From Sphaeroforma sirkka (lineage: Eukaryota; Opisthokonta; Ichthyosporea; Ichthyophonida), in NCBI GenBank assembly GCA_001586965.3, contig LUCW03000303.1, positions 7,501-40,000 of the forward strand: 32,500 nt of DNA, read 5' to 3'. The position numbers and the translations under genes were made by a program. The notes beneath the pieces were generated by a model, which did no database searches, was not told where the DNA came from, and saw only the letters and a list, made by a program, of their open reading frames with translations. Shown here piece after piece: positions 1-11,340 of this stretch (position 1 is the first letter of the stretch; the number at the start of each line of letters is the position of its first letter).

Positions 1-693
<693 letters not shown>

Positions 694-3665
694 GTTGTTA
701 AGATGATGCTGGAATCTCTAGACCTGGCTACTCTCGAGGACTACCAGGCGATAACTGTGCCCTTCTGCCTGGTGTCGGGTGAGGATGACCGAGTCACTCC
801 CTGCCGTCTTGCAAGGTGTGTTCTATATATATATCCTGATTGGACGAAAGGTTCGGGACTGGCAAGGTGTGTTCTATACATAAAAATATCCTGATTGGAT
901 AAGAGGTTCGAATTACCTTGTGTGTTGGCCCGTGCGGGAGTTCTAGTGCGAGCCTCGTTTGACTCTTCAGCGGTGTGCAAGCACGTAGTATGATTTCTAG
1001 TGTGTGGGGCCCTTCAGCAATAGCACTGTCTGTCTGTGGCGGAGAAACACCCAGCCCGTCTGCAAGGAATGCGCAGGAAGTCATAGTAGGACATACTGTC
1101 TACATGGTGAGTCTCCGTTAAACCACTGTGCCTCTTCTGGACCCGATATCGCGTATCTGTGCAAGACGCTGTGTTGGGTCCAATGACAGCCTATTCTGTA
1201 TATATCAGGATGTGCTTGTGTCACATATGCCTATTCATCACGTTCGCACACCATGCAACACAGGATGATCATGGATGTCATCGAAGTAAACAACGGCCCC
1301 GAGGGCGCACCTTCTAACGACCCGACCTCAGCCCATTACAGTGATGACGTGAACGATAATAGTAGCAAGAACAGCAGCAAGGAGACGCTCACTAGCCCGC
1401 CAATGGAAGCAACGGGTACAGATATCAGAGTCCCAGGCACACGCACAGACACAGGCGCAGACACGGGAGGCGAACCTGCTCAGCAGACTCCATCCAATGG
1501 ACGTGACCTGGTAGTGTGCATGATACAGGATATGAGCGGTGAAGTGGGTGGCGGAGAGAAGCCAGCTGTGGACTCGAGCGCGAAAATGGGAGAAGACACC
1601 AGTGGTTTGGCGACTGGTTTGGGGCAAGATAGCCCTGAAAAGGGGGCAAATGGGGGTCTTGGTGAGAAAGAGCTGATGGAGGAGGACCTGTTGCGTTCTG
1701 ATAGTTTGGGAGTGACTGATGCCAGCGCAGAGATGTTTGGGTCTGGCAGAGAGTATCCGGACGATAGTGAGGTAGAGGGGAAGCCGAGTGATGGGGAGGG
1801 CGAGTTAAGTGCCTGTGAAAGCGAGAAGGAAGGAGATCAGGACAATATCTGTGAAGACGATATTGTGTGTAAGCGTGATACTAAGAATGGAGAAAAAAAT
1901 ACAACTAGTGCAAGTGTAGGGCCCAAGTCTTCGATCAAGGAGATTGGTGTAGATGCTGGGGATAGTACAGAAAACAAACAGGACGGGAATGCTGATGCGG
2001 ATGCGGCTGGGAAACAAACAGACAACTTTGGAGAAAGCAGCCTAAAAGTGGCAAAAGTGGGGCCTTTAGAAGGGTCTAGAGAGGACGATTCCGTCTCAGG
2101 CTTACCCTCGAGTGTGGTGATACCGCAACATGCCGAAGAAGTCGAGGAGGGACGCAAGTTGGCACGTCAGATGAGTCATAGTCGCAACCAGGCCAAGCAA
2201 GACGCAGAGGCAACGGGGGCGCCAAGGAGTGGGTGTAAGTCTTAAGTCCCTTCACACTCTGTCTCCCAATCTCATGCATGTTGATGTAGCTTTATTCAGC
2301 TACGGGAGTTATATATGGTGAAGCCTATGCTCTGCTAGGGTTGCGTGATAGTTGGCTTTGGTGTTGGCTGAGTCTAGGGGTTATGTACGATGGTTGCGTC
2401 TTGACGCTGTGTTTATATTCAATTGCATACCGGTCGGAGGATATGATATAGTCCTTTGTGAGAAGGAATATGTTTATATAGCGGTTGTGACCGGTGATTT
2501 GTACGATCAATTCCTGAACAAGAACAGTTGGGTCATGTAGTGGGATGAATGTTGGTGTTTCAATTGCTAGTTTACATTTGTTCGCATATGTCTGGGAGGT
2601 GTTGGTGCGGCCGTGGGTATTTTTTTAGCAGACCAGCCCGTTAGTGCTCTCAGCCGCTTATATATGCAGGCTAACAATCCGCCTATGAAGTGGTTACCAT
2701 AATCCAAACAGGTTCCAGCGTCATTCCCTCACGCGTTTAAGCAATATACCTCGTTTTTGGCGCGTCTGTGTTTTCTCCATGTCCATGTACGTGTGTCTGT
2801 GCCTGTATGTGTGTGTGTGTGTGTATGCATTAAATCGCCTCTACCTGTGATTATGCTCACAGGTGCGGATAGTGGCAATGAGAATCAGGAAGCGTCCAAG
2901 GTAATATCAAGGAAGACTACTGGCAGTAGCACTCGGTCACTATCAGCCGCAGCGAGTGCCGAGGGCCGAAGCAAGCATATGCCACAATCGCCGGCTAAGG
3001 ATAAGATGGTTGAGCTACATATTATATCCGAGTGTGGGCATCAGGTGTGTTTAAGTACCTCGATCTAGTAATGAGTGTGGTACAATCGCCTGCTGAGGAT
3101 ACAATAGTGAAATTCCATATTATATCCGAGTGTGGGCATCAGATTTGCATCAGTATATATACATGGGCGATGTACGTACGGTATGCGAATACAGTCATTG
3201 TTTGAACGATATTTATGTGTGTGCGCGTGTCTGTTGCGGTAAGTGAAGCACCATTCGATATCTAAGAACAAATGGTACAGCTTGAAAATACATTCACGGG
3301 TGGGCATTTGAATCGGCTTGGATAGGAAGATAGGCGGGTATATATACTGATCTACTACTTCAAGTAGTCGTCTGGCCTGTAGCAGTATGTATGTATAGGG
3401 GTGGATACCAAATACGTGGTGTTTCAATAAAGTTTGTATTTGCCGCCAATAGCAATCTGTATTAGACTTCTGATCAGAAAACATATTTTTATCCTATTTC
3501 ATCTGATTGCTTACCCTTCCCGAACCACACTGCGACCCAGGTGATGCTGGAGAAGAAAAGTATATTCAACGCAGTTGTCAATAACTTCTTCATCCAAACG
3601 GCCGGCGTCACTGTGCTGGACCGGTTGCACAGACTCAACCGGGGCGACAGCGTGCACGACAAGTG
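694..3665 (+). CDS. Alpha/beta-hydrolase (ABHD-type), C-terminal part, with a large acidic disordered insert
   Basis: Exons by matching phase: 694-815, 1264-2234, 2863-3044, 3541-3665. The first encodes the strand and turn with the catalytic acid (VPFCLVSGEDDRVTP). The next begins with the following helix (MIMDVIEVNN). The end of the third and start of the fourth give the catalytic-His segment and last helix, CGHQ joined to VMLEKKSIFNAVVNNFF, as in the family pattern GCGHxVMLEKP..FN. All three junctions keep frame: AG+G, T+GT and a phase-0 join at CAG/GTG. Between the acid and the His lie about 370 residues rich in Glu, Asp, Ser, Gly and Lys with no visible fold; in ordinary family members this gap is about 20 residues. 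The nucleophile Ser (GxSxG) must lie upstream of the window. The true 3' end is not settled: 3665 ends in phase 2 at a GTATGT donor, so at least one more exon follows. Substrate unknown. Confidence 0.75.
811..912 (+). repeat. 51-bp tandem duplication carrying a 5' splice site
   Basis: Two adjacent diverged copies, 811-861 and 862-912, each start with GCAAGGTGTGTTCTATA and contain TATCCTGATTGGA. Each carries the donor AAG/GTGTGT, at 815/816 and 866/867. The period is 51, a multiple of three, and no stop lies between the donors. Use of the second donor would add CVLYIYPDWTKGSGLAR to the hydrolase right after the catalytic-acid helix begins. Confidence 0.8.
2985..3142 (+). repeat. 60-bp duplication of the catalytic-His exon end
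   Basis: 2985-3044 codes for PQSPAKDKMVELHIISECGHQ-type sequence ending at the donor CAG/GTGTGT. A second copy at 3083-3142 keeps an open frame and the same ending (FHIISECGHQ) but is followed by CAGATTTGC, which has no GT donor. It sits in the intron after exon three and looks like a dead duplicate exon. The middle 27 bases of the two copies are identical, which suggests the duplication is not ancient. Confidence 0.8.
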
Positions 3666-3666
3666 G

Positions 3667-3668
<2 letters not shown>

Positions 3669-3709
<41 letters not shown>
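3669..3709. repeat. (TA)n microsatellite just inside an intron donor
   Basis: About 20 TA units directly follow the donor GTATGT at 3666, so the array begins within the first bases of the intron. Confidence 0.95.
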
Positions 3710-3712
<3 letters not shown>

Positions 3713-4160
3713 GTCCCCATTCCCTGCGTGTTGGAATACATACTAGGATATATCGGTCACAACCTCGTTTGAGAAAGTGGGAGGTGTGTTTCAAAGGGGG
3801 TCTTTTGTATATCGTAGAGTATTGTCGCTGTACGTTTTAGTGTACGTTTTCGAGTTCAACACTGACCTACTTAAAAGTGGCGGCCTATCTTTTCTGCGGT
3901 GTGATCAGAACGTTTTTAAATATGTGCTTGGACTTGGGTTGCATTGGGTTGCGTTGGGTGATGTTTTGGTATATCACAAGTATTTGGAGTATTGAGTTAT
4001 AGACTATCTGTACCGATGTCGTACGTGAGCCATCAATCTCATAGTGGTGTGTGCTGTACTGGATTAGCGCCTGGGCCAGCAGACTTACACGCATACATTT
4101 CGGCTGGGTGCTTTTTGTTGTTTGTCTACTGACATTGCGAACTACATTTTCAAACCCCAG
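3710..4160 (+). other. Gap between the hydrolase and phosphatase exons
   Basis: I see no clear exon. The hydrolase either ends here or is joined to the exon at 4161. The stretch has no AATAAA hexamer. An ATG TTT TG followed by GTATAT near 3961-3968 has the right phase to be a short first exon for the phosphatase, but nothing supports it beyond phase. A pyrimidine-containing tract ending in CCCCAG at 4160 is a good acceptor. Confidence 0.5.
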
Positions 4161-7100
4161 GGCATTGAAGAATTATGAGAAGTGGTCCAAGACATTAAAT
4201 TTCGGTGAAGCGATACTGTTCAAGAACAATACAAGAGGCTTTGTTCCGATGAAGGTATGAACCCTTTCACCCCATACATTTGGTTTATTTGCGTCATCAA
4301 TCCATATTTTGTGCGTCTCAATCGTTAACTAGTCTACCCTGGTTAATCTGAAAGGTGCGATAGTGATTTTCCTGTTCGTAAACCATGTATAAGCATCGAA
4401 ACTGCAGCTCTGTCCGCCTGTATGTTTTATGTGCGTCTCATCTCTATGTAGGACGACAGCGTATCGCTTTTGTTCCGTGAGCTCATACCGCTTGCATATT
4501 GACCATACTCTACTAAATAGTAATGAACCAAATCCAGCAACGATGGAATTTTACGCATGGGTAAATTAAACCTCACATGTATAAATACGTATGGGCATAA
4601 GCACCTGTCACATAGGAATTTGGTACACACACACGCGATTCAACCATCTGTGTCATCTGGTCGACCTATCTGTGTGGTTACTGCCAGAATTATATGCGCA
4701 ATGCCTTGTCCCACAGTGCAGCGCTCTTTCACCACCACCCTTCGACTGGGTGTAGAGTTGTGTGCCCAAGCAGAACTATTTCTACAGAATGGGTGGTTCT
4801 AAGTGGGTGGGCTTTGCATGGGGGATTTTGCATGTAAATAACGCTGGTTTGTGATAGTACAGAGCTAAAACTCTAAAGCTAATCATCTTGTTTCAGTGGT
4901 CTGGAGCTACGTTTTCGGCAACGTTCGTTTCAGTTGTGTTCATTGAGTCACGATGCACTTAGCTTCTAGTCGCCCTTTGTTGTATTCCACTGCTGTTACA
5001 TGTATTACATACCTCTCCCTGTTGTTGTATTAGTTGGCTATATTCTGGATATCTGTTAAGTTATGGTCTGTTTTGTTTTATTGGCATTGCTTCCCATCGT
5101 TTTTAACTACAACCTCGCTATGTATTTATGTATTCTCATCAATTCTAGGTTTTACGACAAGATGATGCCAATCATTCACCGAGTAATTTTATATCGAAGA
5201 ATACGCGTGTGGGAGTGGTGCTGGACTTAACATCACAAGCGCCGCCGTACAACACAAAAGATAAGGTATGCATTTATGTGCGTGCGGGAATCAATACTTC
5301 ATGCATGCGTACCTGCTACTATGCATATTTGTCTGTGCATGTGGTATTTATCTTTACCCAGGCATGTTTTCACAATATGTGGAAGAGTTTTTTACGTGTG
5401 TGCACTTCTGCTTTTAGACACGCCTGTATATGACACACTAATATCAGGATATATAACAGAAGGTTGTCTGAAAATCGAATTATTTGCACTGGAGCATAAG
5501 CTTCGCATATATGGGATGACTTGTTTTTGTATGCCGAACATGCAAAAGCACTGGGTAAATTAGGATCAATATCTACGTACGCGCTCGTGGTAGATTAGAT
5601 CAATATCTACGTATGCGCTCGTCGCAGGATAATATTGTTAGTTGCACACTGATATGACGCAGGATTGGGACGTCGTAGCACGAATATATATCTGCGATTT
5701 AACTACACCCTCTCGTTTGTATGGTATGCAGTATTAGCGTATCTGGTGAGTCACAGACCATTTAAAAGGAATTGTGGAAATAGAAGTGGTTATCCTCGAA
5801 CGTCCTCGAACGACTTAGCTTTGAACTCACATATACGCACACACAGATACTAGCCTCCTCGCCTTCGCTATCGCACACAATTTGCACATTGTTGCATGTA
5901 TGCACGTGCTCGCTACCGAGTCTAGGAATATCCTAGGTACATTTGAGTACAAGTTCAACTCCACCGTGACCTCGGAGCTGATATATTTCTATTTGGAACT
6001 TCGATAATTTACGATTCAGAGTTTGCCGCTGTATATCAAGCTAGCGGCCGAGTCCAAAAAAGTACCCAGCAAAGAGTACGTCAAGTCTTTTATTCAAACA
6101 GTGGACAACTACTGGAAGAACAACCCCGATTCGTTGGTGGCTGTACATTGCCATTACGGGTTCAACCGAACGTAAGTATTTTACTACAGCACGTACATAT
6201 TGAAGCGGGAGTCTTGGTTTTCTAGCGTATGCAATTGTTGTGTATATTCAATGCTCTCTTGCGTGTGTGAATTGCTTTGTAGTTCTGATATCGCAGACTA
6301 TTGTCTGCGTAATAATATCTTTATATATAAAGTACGATTGGAGTGTTTATGGGGGGTAAAGCCGGGTGAATTGTACATACTCGGAGGTGTCTGCGAAGAA
6401 GTAACCATGATTGATTGATACGACTTGAACATGTGAGAGCGGAATTGTGGATGGCGATTCGTGTTTAGCCCCAGTTCGCCGTATTTTGTTTTTACAAAAA
6501 TTCCACATATATTTGTACTACAAACATAAATCAATAGCTGCATCTTAATAATGGGTTGCAGTATTCTCATATACTTGTGCGACTGCTAAGGGTGGAATTG
6601 ATTATGATTTCCAATCTTGTGTGCTCCTTCCACTTGCGTTTAAATGTTCTATTTATACGCTCATATGAAAGCACATAAGGCAAAGAATGGAGCTCACTTG
6701 AAAGTTAGAGTTGTCGATGATTACTTTGTACGCCTTGATTACTGGGGTTCAAAGAAGTGAACCGGCAATCGTATGATCCGATTTTACACGATTGATGAAT
6801 TATAACTCACTGTGTGACTCACCATCAAAAGAACTGTGATTACGCAATTCTCGACTGCAGGGGTTTCCTACTGGCCAGCTATTTGATTGAACGGGCGGAT
6901 TACAGTGTAGAAGAGGCCATTGCTGCGGTATGTAAATCGTCTTTTCTAGTTTTGATGCGCGTTATTTGTTTTTCTGATTGGTTAGACGATAATCATTTTA
7001 GTTGCCACCACCCACTTTCGTCCTTTTCCTTGATCAATATATCATTTTCAGACATGTCTCAGTTATGTGTTCAATATGCTGACAAAATTGCCTAGGTATT

Positions 7101-7229
7101 CACTTGCACTTTCAATTGTATTCACAGTTCAAACAATCCAGACCAAAAGGCATACGACATCAGCACTTTCTGGATGAGTTATTTCTGCGCTACACCCGCC
7201 GTTCGTCCTCTGTAGCAAATAAACACTAG
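4161..7229 (+). CDS. RNA 5'-triphosphatase / dual-specificity phosphatase, PIR1 (DUSP11)-like
   Basis: Exons by phase: 4161-4254, 5149-5265, 6020-6171, 6861-6927, 7128-7229, giving about 176 visible residues. The P-loop VHCHYGFNRTG (Cys-x5-Arg) is the form shared by the metazoan capping-enzyme triphosphatase and PIR1/DUSP11. The general-acid side strand VVLDLTSQAPPYNTKD matches the family GLLVDLT...YY segment, and FLLASYLIERADYSVEEAIAA and FKQSRPKGIRHQHFLDELF match the C-terminal helices. No guanylyltransferase domain follows, because the frame stops 19 residues after RPKGIRHQH. This favours a PIR1-like enzyme that removes 5' phosphates from RNA over a bifunctional capping enzyme. The first exon or exons are not found: 4161 starts in phase 2, so the initiator is upstream or the gene is fused to the hydrolase. 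AATAAA at 7218-7223 overlaps the last codons. Confidence 0.85.
5564..5631. repeat. 34-bp tandem duplication in an intron
   Basis: GATCAATATCTACGTA occurs at 5564 and again at 5598, each followed by a near-identical GCGCTCGT stretch. It lies in the second visible intron of the phosphatase gene and has no evident function. Confidence 0.8.
7218..7223 (+). terminator. Poly(A) signal overlapping the phosphatase stop
   Basis: AATAAA lies inside the last codons (AAT AAA CAC TAG) of the phosphatase exon. If used, the 3' UTR would be only about 10-20 bases. No second AATAAA was noticed close downstream, but use of this one is an inference. Confidence 0.4.
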
Positions 7230-9286
7230 GGTGTATTTATTATTGCAAGTTTCAATTTTGTTTCATTGCCAGTCTGCAAAATACGTAGAGGCTTCTCTCA
7301 CGATATCATTCTCAAACAAGTGTATCAAAAAGCTAGATTTGCTATCTTGTCGCGCACCTCCTTGACTGTCCTGCCGGCTGCTCTGTTGAGTGAAGCCAAA
7401 GTAGCAGCATCTGCTAGTACTATATTATACTATGCTCTAGGAAATTGTGTTCTTGACGTGAAGGTTGTTTGAAGGTATCACGCCTTAAAATTTGTTTTCA
7501 CTTCATTGCGAAAAAACACATGAACAATTATTCGATTTAAAATAATTGATTTATGAAAGTTCCCTACGCAATTGTGTTTGAATGTAACACGCCTTTCGCA
7601 TTAGTTTTCACTCCTATTACGAAAAACGAGACGAGAACAATTAAACAAGTCAAAATATTTGATTTTATCAATGCATCAAAATCGGCCATCACTGAAGCTA
7701 TGAGGAACTATTGTCGCGAGCTGAATGGACCAATGGAAATCATAATCAGCAAATTGGAATCTTAAAGATTCAATACATGGTGCTAGCACACCAAAATCGA
7801 TAAAGGAGGCTTTTGCGGTTGATATCGCAAGTCGTAAGAGTATCTGATTTTAAACGAGATTACACTTTCTAAAAATTGTTGACAGTGATATTAATACAAA
7901 ATGGGCTGCAATAACTCGACATTTGTCGCACATACAAGGTGACATATATACAAAGTTGACTTCCCTCCCTCCCCCCTTCAGTTTGGGACAAAAGTACGAA
8001 TGAGGTTTGGTACTGCTGCGAATTCCTCTCGATATGACCTAATTATATCCTCACCACTCTGTGCGACATTGCTTAAGATTCTTTTACTTATTAGCGAGAT
8101 CAATCAAACTTCCGACAGGCGCGAGTAAGATTTAGACTTCCACTTCACCCCTGAAGATAGTGCAGGATATCTAGCAGGTAGTTTACAACAGTATCTTTTT
8201 ACGATACTTTATCCCCTATGCTGGCAAGATATGGTGAAATAAAAAGGCCGACAGGCTGCCGAAAGAGCTCGAGCCTGGGTCTGAGATATTTACGTATATT
8301 TGTATTTATCCCAAGTTTGCGCTGATGGGTACAATAGGCGTGTCCCCCAGCGGGGGAGTTATATATTTACCTCGTAGTCAAGTGCTCTTGTAGCTGAATT
8401 CCATGGCCGTCAAATAATGTAGAGGAATTCAGAGAATGCCATTGGGCTGGGGGAAATTGGGCTACTCTCTTGGTACGATTGATTGATTAATTGGTTGTGT
8501 TTCATTTCTCGGATCCGTTGAAAAAACGATTGAGATGCCGAAGTGGTAAGAGACTGAGGGTGGGATGGTACGCTTATTGAAATCAGTTAGTTTTGGATGC
8601 GAAAATCGATCCTCAAATCAGTTCTACACCCAAGGTAACAGTCAGGGCGAACCCCGTTATTTCAATCTATGTCGTAATATTATCTGCCAAATATAATGAA
8701 ACATGGGGAACACTTGGCGGCAAATCGACGGATAGCCAAAATCGGGTGAAGCACGTACTTCATACACAGTTAGGATACAGCAGGAGTGGTAACGACGTTC
8801 GTGTCGGAAGTGTGTATAAAATGGATGGGGTTCAAGATCAGGGCCTACAAAGATAGGTCCTATTCGGGTATAGAAACCTTGGGTATCGTACATACAACAG
8901 GTTCAATGTCACTCAACATGGCTCAGAAACGTAGCATGGTCGTCGAGAAGCAGTGCTTAAATATTTTCTGGTCATTCAATTTTTGCCGTACACGTGTGCT
9001 TTGTTAGCAGGATGCCTCACAATACAGTGGTAACGCTGGTCATGGAAGGATGAGACTTTATTAACGGTACCGCTACATGAATTACGATAGTTGGTGGACG
9101 AATTAGGGAGCAGTTGTGTACGTACAATTCCTCTATCAGAAGGAGTAGTAGGAGTGAAACTTAAGGAACCCGTCCCTTAAGGTCTTGATAGGACAGTAAA
9201 GGATCCATAGTATGTTCCATTGGCTGAAATACTAGCTCACGACGACGATTTTGGGTCAACGTCTTCAGATGCAGAAGTTGTAAAGA
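7230..9286. other. Gene-poor stretch, mostly unassigned
   Basis: I recognise no protein domain. Open frames of 68-87 codons occur at 7266-7472, 7553-7765 and 8593-8856, but none shows family motifs or good splice context. A diverged duplication is visible: about 60 bases starting near 7476 recur near 7584, both with a CACGCCTT word, TTTTCACT and a GAACAATTA ending, about 107 bases apart. The rest looks like decayed non-coding or mobile DNA. Confidence 0.5.
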
Positions 9287-9661
9287 ATGTGCAGCCAACC
9301 GAAAAGTGACGTGGATGCTCTCGTGTATGGCCAATACAACCGAAATAGTGTTGATGTACCACCTATTGTACAAATAAAAGTTGAGGAGCTATTCCCTCAG
9401 CGTCATTTTACAGTAAGAAAGAATACAAAGGATGGTAGTGATAGGAGTGAAGGTTGTAGAGTGGTCAACTTCGTGTATAGTAGCAACGATGATATGGATA
9501 CAGTGTCAAACCCTCCGGGAGTGTTGTATGTTGACGCGGACGGATATTGCACTTGTGCTAGTCTGAAATGTGTCAATAAGGAACTGAATGCTGATATTTT
9601 ACTATATTCTGCAAAGCGAAAGAATCTGTATAAGAGTTTTTGTCAGCTGGAAGTTGTATAA
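9287..9661 (+). CDS. Orphan open frame, function unknown
   Basis: 124 codons without a known domain; the first codon here is ATG but the start is not supported. The central part (VDVPPIVQIKVEELFPQRHF, then GVLYVDADGYCTCASLKCVNK) reads like real protein with mixed composition and is not low-complexity. Just upstream, 9220-9310, another frame reads sensible sequence (EILAHDDDFGSTSSDAEVV) that runs into a stop, as if one longer coding region had been frame-broken. It may be a fragment of an old mobile element or of a lost host gene. It is next to the fossil block and has no clear promoter or splice sites. Confidence 0.3.
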   Translation: MCSQPKSDVDALVYGQYNRNSVDVPPIVQIKVEELFPQRHFTVRKNTKDGSDRSEGCRVVNFVYSSNDDMDTVSNPPGVLYVDADGYCTCASLKCVNKELNADILLYSAKRKNLYKSFCQLEVV

Positions 9662-10429
9662 GAACCTAGAAAGTACTTGAAGTTAACAATACCGTGGGAA
9701 TCATGATGGAATACCTCTTAACCTGCATGAAGCACCGTGACGCATGCAATAGATCTTGGAAGGCCGACTCATGTTTTTATTAGGTATCCTGTGGTTCTGA
9801 TCATATTTACTCTATTGAAGCTTTGGGATTGCCCCTTAACGTTTTTATGCGTATACAAAGGGAGGAAAGTCGTACAGTTGCACGTATCAACGTGCAACCA
9901 ACTAGGCATATTATCGTCAAATGATCATATTTTCGCCCGCAGGTAGTAGTATTAAGACGTTCGGTAATTAGAGAGGGAGTATTTACGATCACGTATGTGC
10001 ACAAAAAGACAAAAAAAAGTTCAGGGAATAAATAAAGTCGATAATCTATTGGGCGACATTTACAAGCGTACGTGATAAAATCTAGCTTCTGGAGTTGATT
10101 CGCCCGGCTGGCAGTATATAATTTCAATTGAATTTTTGATACGTCGTACATACTTATTTGGCCCGGGAAATCACACACGCCATATCTGGTTGTGAGCCAG
10201 GGTAAGGGTAAAGAGTATGTGTTGAACGTATAATCATTTGTTAACCATTATAGGACTATGTATTATAGTATAATCCTTTATTATATATATATTATAGTAA
10301 ATGTGTTATCCTATGACTATTGAGTTGACTCATTTCTAACTATGCACTAAGCTATCGATGATTGTGCTGGTTCTGTACATATACCTCTATCTCAACGGGT
10401 TGTTCATTTACTAGTATTTGTAGGATTAC
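9662..10429. other. AT-rich stretch left of the fossil block
   Basis: No gene was recognised. A hairpin lies at 9877-9898, and short AT-rich repeats (ATATATATATTATAGTA words) lie near 10260-10300. The left end of the LTR element on its 3' side may lie here, but no copy of the sequence right of 22239 was recognised, so no LTR pair could be called. Confidence 0.45.
9877..9898. repeat. Perfect hairpin, 9-bp stem and 4-base loop
   Basis: GTTGCACGT, loop ATCA, then ACGTGCAAC. No T-run follows and no coding context is known. It may be chance or an operator-like palindrome. Confidence 0.6.
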
Positions 10430-10811
10430 GGCCTCCGGTCAGTCTAAAATACTAAGATCAAATGAGATAACACATTAGTTTTTATTTGTATTTAAAATAA
10501 GTCTTTTTCCAATATTTCCAAAGTGTTCTAAATTCACTTTGATGGCTCTGTAAACTTCGATGGATAAACTAAGATACAATTTAAGTCAGTAAGGATTTAG
10601 CAGTGGTAGCTTGTGTAAGATTGATTGGGAATACCCCTTCGTAAGAGCCTTCATATCCTCGATCCCACAGGACGTACCTCTAGCTGTTCTTTATTGGATA
10701 ATTTTCACTAGAAGTTCTAAGTGTTCATGACCATATGTCTAATTTGTAGATAGACAGAAGAACGTAAGTCAAGTCAATACATTAGCTAATATAAATAAAG
10801 TTCCATCTGAA
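10430..10811. mobile_element. Rearranged, shortened copy of the 584-bp repeat
   Basis: The left arm 10430-10548 is the reverse complement of 19289-19418. The right arm 10549-10811 runs in the same direction as 18835-19119. The middle of the full copy (about 19120-19288) is missing. Read on the minus strand the order is an inverted 5' part followed by a forward 3' part, the layout that twin priming gives during target-primed reverse transcription. The copy interrupts the integrase region of the LTR element at about 10812. Confidence 0.75.
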
Positions 10812-11195
10812 TGATACGAGTATAAGTGCCTCCATTACGTCGGTACAAAACTCACTACCGTTATCAGAACATAGTACTCGGGAGAAACCGAAGTCATTAA
10901 AGACGTGATAGCATAACTCTGCCACTGTTTGCGGGCGTTTGTTCGGTATTGCATAAGGCATTATATAGCCCGAAGCCACACATAAGAAATGACAGATATA
11001 TACATCGCCAGTATGCTTGTGTCGCGGGAGTTTAACCAAATCGACTATGACTCAGCGCATCGGTTGGTATTCTGTCACACTTTTTAGGGATGCCCAACCG
11101 TAGCGCTTTATCTGATTCTTTTCACAATCAGTACAGCGTCGGTATACTTCACGTGAGGTTTCTTTCAGCGCCGGGTGATCAAGCCCTGCACGAAT
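10812..11195 (-). pseudogene. Integrase fragment of the LTR element
   Basis: A zinc-binding-like part (CTDCEKNQIKRYG) is followed by a core with the family pattern D..SGY and SDNGSEF. This identifies a retroviral-type integrase. It is bounded on the left by the rearranged 584-bp repeat and on the right by a LINE tail. Fossil. Confidence 0.8.
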
Positions 11196-11340
11196 AGGGA
11201 TAATACTATTTATTTCAAAAATGGCAAGTATGTATGTTACAATGTATGAACATATGGTGTGGCTCTCATAGTCGCTGTAGTGGTTCAGGAAATATTGATG
11301 GAAAGAAGTGGTCAGTAAATTCCCGTTTAAAGCTTTGGTC
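11196..11340 (-). mobile_element. Truncated LINE 3' tail (copy a)
   Basis: About 145 bases matching the last coding bases and 3' UTR of the LINE that ends at 21563, in the opposite orientation. It ends in the shared ATTATCCCTAT. ATTCG flanks both sides in minus-strand reading and may be a short target-site duplication. It lies just 5' of the integrase zinc-binding part of the LTR fossil. Confidence 0.85.

Noticed and set aside
1253-2245. A stand-alone 330-residue gene starting at the ATG at 1253
   Set aside because: The first codons come before the acceptor at 1263, and both ends splice in phase to hydrolase exons; the last three codons belong to the intron after the GTAAGT donor.
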